DNA of 34,983 nucleotides, taken from contig QCHC01000008.1 of NCBI GenBank assembly GCA_003279765.1, positions 1-34,983 of the forward strand, written 5' to 3'. The stretch's first letter is position 1; each line of letters starts with the position of its first letter. The stretch comes from Pelagibacteraceae bacterium AG-390-M19. GTDB taxonomy: Bacteria; Pseudomonadota; Alphaproteobacteria; Pelagibacterales; Pelagibacteraceae. Under the pieces are notes generated by a model, which was given only the letters and a program-made list of their open reading frames with translations, had not been told where the DNA came from and did not search any database. A program made the translations under genes and the position numbers. Of this stretch, positions 9,280 through 17,915 are shown piece after piece.

Positions 9280-9450
9280 TCAATAAAAATTTAAAATAAT
9301 AAAACAAACAATAAAAAAAACAGCTAAAATAGTCAAATAAATCGTTTCTAGAGTTTTTCCAGTTTTTTTGTACTGAATAAAGCTTAATATTATAAAACCA
9401 ATTGAAGTTATTAGAAAATATATTGGTTCAATTACTCCATCTATGCCCAT
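9280..9450 (-). CDS. Small membrane protein (56 aa), below the ORF-track cutoff
   Basis: Manual translation: MGIDGVIEPIYFLITSIGFIILSFIQYKKTGKTLETIYLTILAVFFIVCFIILNFY*, two TM segments, 7 nt upstream of the DUF2938-like gene on the same strand. Confidence 0.55.
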   Translation of the reverse strand: MGIDGVIEPIYFLITSIGFIILSFIQYKKTGKTLETIYLTILAVFFIVCFIILNFY

Positions 9451-9472
9451 ATTTAGTTTTTATTGCATACTT

Positions 9473-9486
9473 ATTGTGATCACAAT
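9473..9486. promoter_or_regulatory. Perfect 14-bp palindrome ATTGTGATCACAAT, candidate operator
   Basis: Self-complementary by inspection; sits between the minus-strand small-protein/DUF2938/MGMT cluster and the integrase. Confidence 0.6.
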
Positions 9487-9523
9487 GTCGTTAATTGTCC
9501 TTTAAAATAATAAATTATTTTAT

Positions 9524-9552
9524 TTGACATATTAAAACTCTTGATATATTAC
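9524..9552 (+). promoter_or_regulatory. Putative integrase promoter: TTGACA (9524-9529) with a -10-like TATATT/TATTAC (9545-9552)
   Basis: Perfect -35 hexamer with spacing of 15 or 17 bp to an AT-rich -10-like element. Confidence 0.5.
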
Positions 9553-9582
9553 TAATGATAATTAATTGTTATCAATAGTAAT
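9548..9582. repeat. Inverted repeat ATTACTAATGATAA-TTAATTG-TTATCAATAGTAAT; candidate recombinase core site or operator
   Basis: 14-nt arms with 13/14 complementarity and a 7-nt spacer, ending 3 nt before the integrase ATG. Confidence 0.7.
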
Positions 9583-9585
9583 TAT

Positions 9586-10539
9586 ATGGGTGAACTAACT
9601 ACAGATCTAAAAATCCTTCATGAAGCAACATTAAATAATCTTAAAAGTTCTAAAGCAAATAATACTTTAAGAGCTTATAAATCTGACTTTAAAGATTTTG
9701 CAGCTTTCTGTACTAAGCATGCATTACACTCTTTACCTACAGAACCAAAAATTGTGTCCTTATACATAACTTATCTATCTAAAAACTCAAAAATAAGCAC
9801 ATTAAGACGAAGATTGGTATCAATTAGTATGGTCCACAAGTTAAAAGGGCATTATCTAGATACTAAACATCCAATTATAGTTGAAAATTTATTGGGAATA
9901 AGAAGGGTCAAAGGCAGTTTTCAGAAAGGTAAAAAACCTATATTAATCAATCATTTAAAATTAATTATTAATGTGATAAATGAAAAAAAAACTGAAGAAA
10001 TAAAAAAACTGAGAGACAAATCAATAATCTTAATTGGCTTTGGAGGTGGTTTTAGAAGGTCGGAACTTGTTTCAATTGATCACGAGGATTTAGAATTTGT
10101 TCCTGAGGGTCTTAAAATCAATATTAAAAGATCAAAAACAGATCAATTTGGTGAAGGAATGACTAAAGGTCTACCCTACTTCACTAATGAAATTTACTGC
10201 CCTGTTAAAAACCTAAAAAAATGGTTAGAAATATCAAAAATTAAATCAGGACCAATTTTTAGAAGATTTTCTAAGGGTTTATCTTTGACAGATAAAAGAT
10301 TAACAGACCAATCAGTTGTATTGCTGATGAAAGAGTACTTAAATTTAGCAGGTATTGAAAATAGTAATTTTGCTGGTCATAGTTTAAGATCTGGTTTTGC
10401 TACAGTAGCAGCAGAGTCTGGTGCAGATGAACGTAGTATAATGGCCATGACTGGACATAAAACCACGCAAATGGTCAGAAGATATATAAGAGAAGCAAAT
10501 ATTTTTAAAAATAATGCTTTAAATAAAATAAAAATTTAA
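9586..10539 (+). CDS. Tyrosine recombinase/integrase
   Basis: SAM-like N-terminal domain; catalytic residues in GGGFRRSELVSI, HSLRSGFATVAAESG, MTGHKTTQMVRRYIRE (R...HxxR...H...Y). Confidence 0.93.
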   Translation: MGELTTDLKILHEATLNNLKSSKANNTLRAYKSDFKDFAAFCTKHALHSLPTEPKIVSLYITYLSKNSKISTLRRRLVSISMVHKLKGHYLDTKHPIIVENLLGIRRVKGSFQKGKKPILINHLKLIINVINEKKTEEIKKLRDKSIILIGFGGGFRRSELVSIDHEDLEFVPEGLKINIKRSKTDQFGEGMTKGLPYFTNEIYCPVKNLKKWLEISKIKSGPIFRRFSKGLSLTDKRLTDQSVVLLMKEYLNLAGIENSNFAGHSLRSGFATVAAESGADERSIMAMTGHKTTQMVRRYIREANIFKNNALNKIKI

Positions 10540-10544
10540 ATTGA

Positions 10545-11390
10545 ATGAGTGATATCTCAATAATAATTATAACATACAAAAGCGAATCATTAATTAAAGA
10601 TTTCTTAAAAAAGATACCAGAAAAAATACCGGTTATTATAGTTGAAAATTCAAATAATTTGTCATTGAAAGACGATATAGAAAATAATTTTTTTAACGTA
10701 AAAGTATATTTAAAAGATAATATTGGTGTAAGTAGAGCTTTAAATTTTGCTGCAAACAAAGTAATTACAAAATATTTTTTACAGATAAGTCCAGATATAC
10801 AGTTAAATTTTAATAAAATAGAAATTTTTTTTGAATTAGCAAAAATACTTAAAGATAATTTTGCTGCTATTGGGCCAAGATTCCTAGATGTAAAAGAAAA
10901 AAGTCATAAACAAATTAAAAAATATAAAGATTACGATGCAATAAATGCAATTCATGGATCATGCATGTTTATAAAAAAAAATTGTTTTGAAAAAATTGGG
11001 GGTTTTGATGATAATTTTTTCTTATATTTTGAGGAAACAGAATATTGCAATAGAGCAAAAAAATTTAATTTACTATCTTATCAAACAAATAAAGTTGAAG
11101 TAAAATCTATTGGAAGAAGTGTAAAAATGACAAAAGAAAGAGACGAAGATAAATTATCAAATTTATTAAGCTGGCATTTTGTTTGGTCAAAGTTTTATTT
11201 TTTAAGAAAAAACTATAATTATATGTATGCTTTAGTTCTTTGTTTGCCTTTAATGATTAGAACAATAATTAAATATTTTATTTTCAAGTATTTAAAAAAA
11301 GATAAAAAAAATTTTTTTAAGTATAAATATAGGCTGTCTGGATTATTTAACTCAATGATGGGTAGAAAATCAAGTTTAAGAATAGATTAA
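10545..11390 (+). CDS. Family 2 glycosyltransferase
   Basis: SIIIITYKSESLIKDFL, PVIIVENSNN, ISPDIQLN, IHGSCMFIKKNCFEKIGGFDDNFFLYFEETEYCNR. Confidence 0.88.
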   Translation: MSDISIIIITYKSESLIKDFLKKIPEKIPVIIVENSNNLSLKDDIENNFFNVKVYLKDNIGVSRALNFAANKVITKYFLQISPDIQLNFNKIEIFFELAKILKDNFAAIGPRFLDVKEKSHKQIKKYKDYDAINAIHGSCMFIKKNCFEKIGGFDDNFFLYFEETEYCNRAKKFNLLSYQTNKVEVKSIGRSVKMTKERDEDKLSNLLSWHFVWSKFYFLRKNYNYMYALVLCLPLMIRTIIKYFIFKYLKKDKKNFFKYKYRLSGLFNSMMGRKSSLRID

Positions 11391-11393
11391 ATT

Positions 11394-12194
11394 TTACCCC
11401 CATATTTTTACAATCATATTATCTTTTTCTAATTGAGTTAAGAGATCATATTTTCTTGTGTGTCTATCTGAAATTAAGAGTTTATCTTGATTTTTAAAAC
11501 AATATGTTTCACTTGCTTTCATATTATCTAAATAAAATTTATTTGAATCAGAATTTATTAAAAAAATCTTATATTTTTTTTTTTTAAAAAAATTTGTCAT
11601 CCCTTCTTTTCCAGCTTCTGTAATCCATGCATCTTTCTTATTTTGATAATTTTTATACTTTACAAATTTTATAAAATCTTTTTGATGGAGGAAAAATGCT
11701 GGTAAGCGTATGTGAGGATTTGGAAATGGTTTAAAATTTTTTTTAAAAAAATAAAAATTTTTAAAATTATAAAAGAACTTCCATATTTTTTTAAATTTTA
11801 ATGATGTGTACATACTTTCATTAGATCCAGTAATACCAATAAAACTGTTATTTTCGTAGGAATCGCAGATTATTTTAAGCCAATTCTTCTTATTAGGTTG
11901 GCAATGACTTATTAAAAATAATATTAAAAAATCTGGATAATGATACGCAGCTCTTTGCATTGTTTTAAATTCATAGTCATTGATTTGGTTTTCATCAATA
12001 AATTCAATGTGCTCTACTTCTTTAAGAATACTTCTACATTTAATTAAAGTTGATTTGTTAATTAATTTAAAACAAATTAAGAGTGTATGCGATATGCCGC
12101 TTTCATATTTCTTATAATATTTAACAAAATTAACGAGCCTTTCCAGTTTATCAAATTGAGAAAAAACATATAAGATTAATATTTTATTTTTCAT
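11394..12194 (-). CDS. Putative glycosyltransferase-like protein of unknown specificity
   Basis: N-terminal ILYVFSQFDKLERLVNFVKYYKKY and FIGITGSNESMYTS, in a polysaccharide cluster; weak family match. Confidence 0.45.
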   Translation of the reverse strand: MKNKILILYVFSQFDKLERLVNFVKYYKKYESGISHTLLICFKLINKSTLIKCRSILKEVEHIEFIDENQINDYEFKTMQRAAYHYPDFLILFLISHCQPNKKNWLKIICDSYENNSFIGITGSNESMYTSLKFKKIWKFFYNFKNFYFFKKNFKPFPNPHIRLPAFFLHQKDFIKFVKYKNYQNKKDAWITEAGKEGMTNFFKKKKYKIFLINSDSNKFYLDNMKASETYCFKNQDKLLISDRHTRKYDLLTQLEKDNMIVKIWG

Positions 12195-12232
12195 AAATAA
12201 TAAAAAAAGATAATTTGGTGTATAATAGTAAG

Positions 12233-13030
12233 ATGTTTTCTAAAAAAATTAAAGAAACAAATATCCTAAATGATATTGAAAATAAAATAGAAAATTATTT
12301 AAATAATCATCCTTTTCCACATATTGTTATTGATGATTTATTTGATGAAAATATATTAAATAATATAATTAACGAATTTCCAAAAGATTTAGCTATCAAC
12401 GGAGAAGTATATAATAACAAAGCTGAAAAAAAAGTAACATTAAATAAAACTGAACAATTTTCAGAAACTACCAATAACTTTATTAATTTTCTTAACTCTA
12501 ATTTTTTCATAAAATATTTACAAAAACTTACTTCAATAAAAGAAACTCTGATTCCTGATCCACTACTTATTGGTGGGGGATTGCATGAATTGAGAAATAA
12601 TGGTCATCTAAATATTCACTCTGATTTTAATAGACATCCAAATACTAAATTAGATCGAAGATTAAATGTTTTGATTTATTTAAATAAAAATTGGAAGGAG
12701 CAATATGGTGGTGAATTACAATTATGGGATAAAAATATGACCGCATGTTACAAAAAAATATTACCAATTTTCAATAGAATGGTTGTATTCTCCACAACAG
12801 ATTTTTCATACCATGGTAATCCGACAAAAGTAAATAATCCAAACAATATCTCTAGAAAATCAATTGCCATGTATTATTACTCTAACGGCAGACCTTCACA
12901 TGAAGTTGAGCTAGGAGATCATTCGACTATTTTTAGAAAAAGACCAGGTAGCTCTGACGCTGATGGGAATTTATATTATAAAAAATTATTTGGAAAAATA
13001 TATATAAAAACAAAAAAAAAAATTAAATAA
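12233..13030 (+). CDS. 2OG-Fe(II) oxygenase (prolyl 4-hydroxylase-like)
   Basis: HLNIHSDFNRHP (HxD), GGELQLWDKN, NRMVVFSTTDFSYHGNP (distal His), RKSIAMYYYSNGRP. The ATG at 12233 is preferred over the TTG of the ORF track at 12215. Confidence 0.85.
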   Translation: MFSKKIKETNILNDIENKIENYLNNHPFPHIVIDDLFDENILNNIINEFPKDLAINGEVYNNKAEKKVTLNKTEQFSETTNNFINFLNSNFFIKYLQKLTSIKETLIPDPLLIGGGLHELRNNGHLNIHSDFNRHPNTKLDRRLNVLIYLNKNWKEQYGGELQLWDKNMTACYKKILPIFNRMVVFSTTDFSYHGNPTKVNNPNNISRKSIAMYYYSNGRPSHEVELGDHSTIFRKRPGSSDADGNLYYKKLFGKIYIKTKKKIK

Positions 13031-13043
13031 ATTTTTATAAAAA

Positions 13044-14162
13044 TTATTTTTTAAATTTTTTTTTTAATTTATCAAATAATACTAAAGCATTTTCAATTAC
13101 TTCATCTGTATTAAAATATTTATATTTCGCTAATCTACCTTCGAAATATATATTTTTTTTATTAATATTATTTATTAGATTTTCATATTTTTTATAAATT
13201 TTTCCATTTTTTTTGTCCATAATTGGGTAATATGGATCTCCTGTATTGGTGGGAAATTCTTTTGAAATGACAGTATAATTGCTTTTTTGCCTAGTCACAT
13301 GTTTGATTTCAACTGATCTTGTAAATTTAAATGTGTTTGGGTAGTTATATTGTACACATTTTTGGATTTGTTTTTTTTTATAATTTTTAAACTTAAAAAT
13401 TAGAGACCTCCAATCTAATTTTCCATATTTGTAATTAAAAAACCTATCAGGTTCACCCGTGTATATCATGAATTTATTATAAAATACTTTATCTCTGATT
13501 TTATAAAAATCTGTATTAAGTGATATTTTAATTTTTTTGTTATCAAGCATTTTATTAAACATTTTGGTGAAACCATACCTTGGCATAAATTGATATTTTT
13601 CATTAACGTAGTATGGATTCTTATTAAATCTTATTGGTAATCTTCCAGTTATAAACTTTGATAATTTTTTTGGATGTCTCCCCCACTGTTTGATAGTGTA
13701 ATTTTTATAGAAAGCTTCATACATTTCCCTACCAAGTTTTGATAAAACAAAATCTTCTGCATTATTTGGATTTTTTATATGTATTTTTTTGGTTTCGATA
13801 AATTGAAGTAAATCTTTTTTGGATTTGAATTTTTTTTTGAAAAATTTTTCAAATGTTTCAATATTTATTGGTATTGGATATAGTTCATTTTTTACAACAG
13901 ATTTTACAATGTAATTTCCTGGTATCCATTCTGTAAAATTAGATAAGTAATTAAAAACTTTTTTATTTTTAAATCTAAGATAATGAGGTCCATACTTGTG
14001 ATAAAGTAAACCTTTTGAATTTACCTTATCATAGCAATTACCAGCAATGTGATTTCTTTTTTCTATTATATGACAACTTAACTTTAGATTATTTGCAATT
14101 CTTTCTGCTAATACACAGCCAACTGGGCCAGCCCCTATAATAATTACATCGGATTTAATCAT
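13044..14162 (-). CDS. glf: UDP-galactopyranose mutase
   Basis: VIIIGAGPVGCVLAERIA, IIEKRNHIAGNCYD, YGPHYLRFKNKKVFNYL, RLPIRFNKNPYYVNEKYQFMPRYGFTKMF, FEGRLAKYKYFNTDEVIENAL. Confidence 0.93.
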   Translation of the reverse strand: MIKSDVIIIGAGPVGCVLAERIANNLKLSCHIIEKRNHIAGNCYDKVNSKGLLYHKYGPHYLRFKNKKVFNYLSNFTEWIPGNYIVKSVVKNELYPIPINIETFEKFFKKKFKSKKDLLQFIETKKIHIKNPNNAEDFVLSKLGREMYEAFYKNYTIKQWGRHPKKLSKFITGRLPIRFNKNPYYVNEKYQFMPRYGFTKMFNKMLDNKKIKISLNTDFYKIRDKVFYNKFMIYTGEPDRFFNYKYGKLDWRSLIFKFKNYKKKQIQKCVQYNYPNTFKFTRSVEIKHVTRQKSNYTVISKEFPTNTGDPYYPIMDKKNGKIYKKYENLINNINKKNIYFEGRLAKYKYFNTDEVIENALVLFDKLKKKFKK

Positions 14163-14168
14163 AATTAA

Positions 14169-15359
14169 TTAAAATACATGTGGCTTTGGTACATGAGATA
14201 TAAATTTTCCACCTCTTTTTTTAAATTTTTTTTCTTTATTAATAATTTCTTTCTTAAAATTCCACGCACCCAAAAAAATATAATCTACGTTATTAAGTAG
14301 TTTTTGATTATATTTATAAATTTTAATATTTTTACCTGGCATAAATTTATTTGATTTATCAGGAGTAGTATCGACAAAGTAATCAATGAAATTATTGTCA
14401 ATTTTACAATAATTCAAAACAGTTGTTGATTTTGCTGTAGCACCATAGCCTACAATAGTTTTATTTTTATTTTTAATTTTTTTTAATATTTTTAATAATT
14501 TAAATTTAGATTTAAGCACAGAATTAGAAAATTTTTTATAAACATTTATTTTATTCATTCCAAATTTTAATTCTTTGTTAATCTGTTTAGTGACAGTTTT
14601 TTTAATTTTATATAATTTATTTTTTTTATTTTTGATGAAATATCTTAAAGATCCACCATGAGTTTGTAAATTTTGAATATCAAAAAGTTCAAAATTAAAT
14701 TTATCCAGAATATTTTTAACTGCAATTGCTGAAAAAACATAAATATGCTCATTATAAAATTGATCATAGGAAGTTTTCTTTAAACATTCTAATAGAGATG
14801 GATCCTCAATAATTAAAATACCATTTTGTGACAAAACATTAAAAATTGATTTAAAAACATTTTCTAAATCAGCTATGTGAGTAATTGTATTGGCCGCATA
14901 AACGACATCAACATTTCCATATTTTTTTTTTATTTTCTTTGCTAAATTTCTATCCCAATAATTTGGATAGGTTTTGTATCCAAGTTTACTTGTAATTTTT
15001 GCTAAATTATTACATGGTTCAACACATATAGCTTTATTTTTTTTAAAATTTTTTATTAAAGCACCATCGTTACTTCCAATTTCCAAAAATAATTTAGGAT
15101 CAAAATCTTTAATAATATCCTTATGTAGTTTTTTAAAAGATTTAGTCATGGTCATAGACATTGACGATTTGTATGGATATTTATTGTTAAACATTTTATT
15201 TTTTGGGATTTTCTTAGAAATAGATACAAGTTTTGTTTTTAGGTCAAAAAAGACTTCTAATTTATATAATTCATTATTTTTAATAGATAATTTTTTTTGA
15301 TTAATTAAATAATTATTTGCTAAAGGTTGTAATCCCAGATCAAGAAATTTTTTAATCAC
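14169..15359 (-). CDS. Class I SAM-dependent methyltransferase of the sugar C-methyltransferase type (GTG start)
   Basis: FLDLGLQPLANNYL N-terminus, FLEIGSNDGALIKNFK, AANTITHIADLENVFKSI, EDPSLLECLKKTSYDQFYNEHIYVFS, C-terminal GYGATAKSTTVLNYC. Confidence 0.85.
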   Translation of the reverse strand: MIKKFLDLGLQPLANNYLINQKKLSIKNNELYKLEVFFDLKTKLVSISKKIPKNKMFNNKYPYKSSMSMTMTKSFKKLHKDIIKDFDPKLFLEIGSNDGALIKNFKKNKAICVEPCNNLAKITSKLGYKTYPNYWDRNLAKKIKKKYGNVDVVYAANTITHIADLENVFKSIFNVLSQNGILIIEDPSLLECLKKTSYDQFYNEHIYVFSAIAVKNILDKFNFELFDIQNLQTHGGSLRYFIKNKKNKLYKIKKTVTKQINKELKFGMNKINVYKKFSNSVLKSKFKLLKILKKIKNKNKTIVGYGATAKSTTVLNYCKIDNNFIDYFVDTTPDKSNKFMPGKNIKIYKYNQKLLNNVDYIFLGAWNFKKEIINKEKKFKKRGGKFISHVPKPHVF

Positions 15360-15502
15360 TTGTATTTTAATTATTATATCAATTTAATTTAAATGTATAA
15401 ATTAAGCTGATACGTAAAATTTTAAAAATATCAAGCTAGATTTAGTAAATAATTTAATTTAATTAGATGTAATTACCAATATATATTTATTAATATAAAT
15501 AA

Positions 15503-16528
15503 ATGAAAAAAGAAACAATTGTTGTGACAGGTGGATTGGGCTTTATTGGAAGTAATCTTATAGAATTTTTGATAGAAAAAAAATTCAATATTATAAATGT
15601 AGATAAAGTATCTTATTCTTCGAATTTTTATAATGTTAAAGATTTTAAAAGTAAAAAAAATTACACTTTTTATAAGCTAGATATAGGAAACAAAAAAAAA
15701 ATTTCACAAATTCTTTTTAAAGAAAAACCTTCATTAATATTTAATTTAGCTGCTGAAACTCATGTAGATAGATCTATTGATACTCCATATAATTTTATTA
15801 AAAATAATGTGCTATCTACTTTTAATTTTTTAGAGGTATTTAAAAATTATTACAAAAAAAATAAAAAAATAAAAATGTTACACGTTTCAACTGATGAAGT
15901 TTATGGAGATATATTGAAAGGTAGATCTAGTGAAAATCAGCCTTATAATCCAAGCTCTCCTTACGCATCAAGTAAAGCAGCTTCAGATCAAATTATAAAT
16001 TCATATATTAAAACATATAATTTACCAATAATTGTCACAAACTGTTCTAATAACTATGGACCAAAACAACATCCTGAAAAATTAATTCCAAAAATAATTT
16101 ATAATATCTTAAATAATCACCCTTGCCCTATTTTTGGAAATGGTAAAAATTCAAGAGAATGGATTTATGTAAAAGATCATTGTTCTGCATTATTTAAAAT
16201 TATAAAATATGGTAAACTAGGATCTTTTTACAATATAGGTAGTGGAAAAAATTTAACAAATAATCAAATTTGTAAAATTATTTTAAAAACTTCCAGTAAT
16301 TATATGCGTTTAGGAAATAAAACAAAAATTATCTACGTAAAAGATAGACCTGGTCATGACTCTAGATATGCTATCAATAGTAATAAATTAAAAAATGAAT
16401 TGAATTGGAAACCAAAAATCAATTTAGAAAAAGGTATTAAGCTAACTCTAGAATGGTATTTGAATAATAAACAATATTTTAAGAATTTTTCAAAAAAAGA
16501 TATAATGAGTAGAATGGGTAAATTATGA
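15503..16528 (+). CDS. rfbB: dTDP-glucose 4,6-dehydratase
   Basis: VVTGGLGFIGSNLIEFL, AAETHVDRSID, HVSTDEVYGD, YASSKAASD, NCSNNYGPKQHPEKLIP, DRPGHDSRYAI. Confidence 0.95.
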   Translation: MKKETIVVTGGLGFIGSNLIEFLIEKKFNIINVDKVSYSSNFYNVKDFKSKKNYTFYKLDIGNKKKISQILFKEKPSLIFNLAAETHVDRSIDTPYNFIKNNVLSTFNFLEVFKNYYKKNKKIKMLHVSTDEVYGDILKGRSSENQPYNPSSPYASSKAASDQIINSYIKTYNLPIIVTNCSNNYGPKQHPEKLIPKIIYNILNNHPCPIFGNGKNSREWIYVKDHCSALFKIIKYGKLGSFYNIGSGKNLTNNQICKIILKTSSNYMRLGNKTKIIYVKDRPGHDSRYAINSNKLKNELNWKPKINLEKGIKLTLEWYLNNKQYFKNFSKKDIMSRMGKL

Positions 16529-17394
16529 TTAAAAAGGGAATTATTTTATCTGGTGGCCTGGGAACTAGAATGAGTCCTTTAACTAAGGCAGTAAATAAAC
16601 AACTACTTCCAATTTATGATAAACCACTTATTTACTACCCTCTTTCAATATTAATGTTATCAAATATAAAGGATATATTAATTATTGTTAACAAAGATCA
16701 AGTAAATCAATATAAAAAAATTTTACCTAATGGTAAAAATTTAGGAATTAAAATTCAATACGCTGAACAAGATAAACCAGGCGGTATACCAGAAGCTTTC
16801 ATTATAGGCGAAAAATTTATAAATAATAATAATGTTGCACTGATTTTGGGAGATAATTTTTTTTATGGCCAAAGCTTAACTAATAATCTTATTTTAAATA
16901 CAAAATTAAGAAATGGTGCAAAAATATTATTGCATAAAGTACCAAAGCCAGAGTTATTTGGTGTAGCAAAAATTAATAAATTTAAAAAAATTCTTTTCAT
17001 CAAAGAAAAACCAAAGAAATTTGTGTCCGATTATGCAATAACTGGATTGTATTACTTTGATAAAAATGTAGTTAAATACTCAAAACAAATAAAACCATCA
17101 AATAGAGGCGAGTTAGAAATAGTAGATTTACTTAATATTTATAAAAAAAATAATAATTTAACAGCAGATTTTATAGGAAGAGGTGGAGCTTGGCTTGATA
17201 CAGGAACCATGGACGATTATTATAAAACTACTTCTTTTGTTTCAGCTATAGAAAACAGACAAGGTTTAAAAATCGCATGTTTAGAAGAGATAGCATTTAA
17301 CAAAAATTGGATAAATAAAAAACAAATTAAAAATGCAATCAAATTTTATGGAAATTGTGATTATTCCAATTATTTAAAAAAATTTAATAAATGA
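16525..17394 (+). CDS. rfbA: Glucose-1-phosphate thymidylyltransferase
   Basis: KGIILSGGLGTRMSPLTKAVNKQLLPIYDKPLIYYPLS, LILGDNFFYG, GRGGAWLDTGTMDDYY; ATGA overlap with rfbB. Confidence 0.95.
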   Translation: MIKKGIILSGGLGTRMSPLTKAVNKQLLPIYDKPLIYYPLSILMLSNIKDILIIVNKDQVNQYKKILPNGKNLGIKIQYAEQDKPGGIPEAFIIGEKFINNNNVALILGDNFFYGQSLTNNLILNTKLRNGAKILLHKVPKPELFGVAKINKFKKILFIKEKPKKFVSDYAITGLYYFDKNVVKYSKQIKPSNRGELEIVDLLNIYKKNNNLTADFIGRGGAWLDTGTMDDYYKTTSFVSAIENRQGLKIACLEEIAFNKNWINKKQIKNAIKFYGNCDYSNYLKKFNK

Positions 17395-17915
17395 AAATTT
17401 ATAAAACTAAATTTGAAGGATTAATAATTATCAAATCAAATACATTTAAAGATAACAGAGGATTTTCTAGGGAAATTGGTAAGCAAAAAATAATTAAACA
17501 AAAAATGGTTTTTACTTTTGTGTCAAAATCAAAAAAAAATGTTTTAAGAGGACTGCATACACAAATTAAAAATCAACAAGGAAAATTAATATCTGTTATT
17601 AAAGGAAAAATTTTAGATATTGCTGTAGATTGTAGAATTAATTCTAAAACTTTTGGAAAACATTTTAAAAAAGAATTAAGTGAAAAAAATTCTACTTCTG
17701 CTTATATCCCGCCTGGTTTTATACATGGTTTTCTTGGTTTGGATGATGAAAATATAGTAATTTATAATTGTACAAATTATAGAGATAAAAAAAATGAAAA
17801 AGGAATAAGATGGGACGATAAAGACTTAAACATTAAATGGCCAATTAAAAAACCTATATTGTCAAAAAAAGATAAAAATAATTTTTCTTTTAAAGAATAT
17901 TTAAAAATTATATGA
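17391..17915 (+). CDS. rfbC: dTDP-4-dehydrorhamnose 3,5-epimerase
   Basis: FKDNRGFSRE, NVLRGLHTQI, GKILDIAVDCRINSKTFGKH, AYIPPGFIHGFLGL; ATGA overlap with rfbA. Confidence 0.92.
   Translation: MKIYKTKFEGLIIIKSNTFKDNRGFSREIGKQKIIKQKMVFTFVSKSKKNVLRGLHTQIKNQQGKLISVIKGKILDIAVDCRINSKTFGKHFKKELSEKNSTSAYIPPGFIHGFLGLDDENIVIYNCTNYRDKKNEKGIRWDDKDLNIKWPIKKPILSKKDKNNFSFKEYLKII

Noticed and set aside
9300-9600. Searched by eye for a duplicated tRNA-Glu or tRNA-Pro 3' end (classical attachment-site repeat) near the integrase
   Set aside because: No match to TTCGATTCCCCTAGGGACCGCCA or GGTTCGAATCCTGCCACTCCGACCA seen there.
14974-15300. Plus-strand 108-aa ORF opposite the methyltransferase
   Set aside because: Fully antisense to a gene with conserved motifs; hydrophobic residues follow from complementing Lys/Asn-rich codons.
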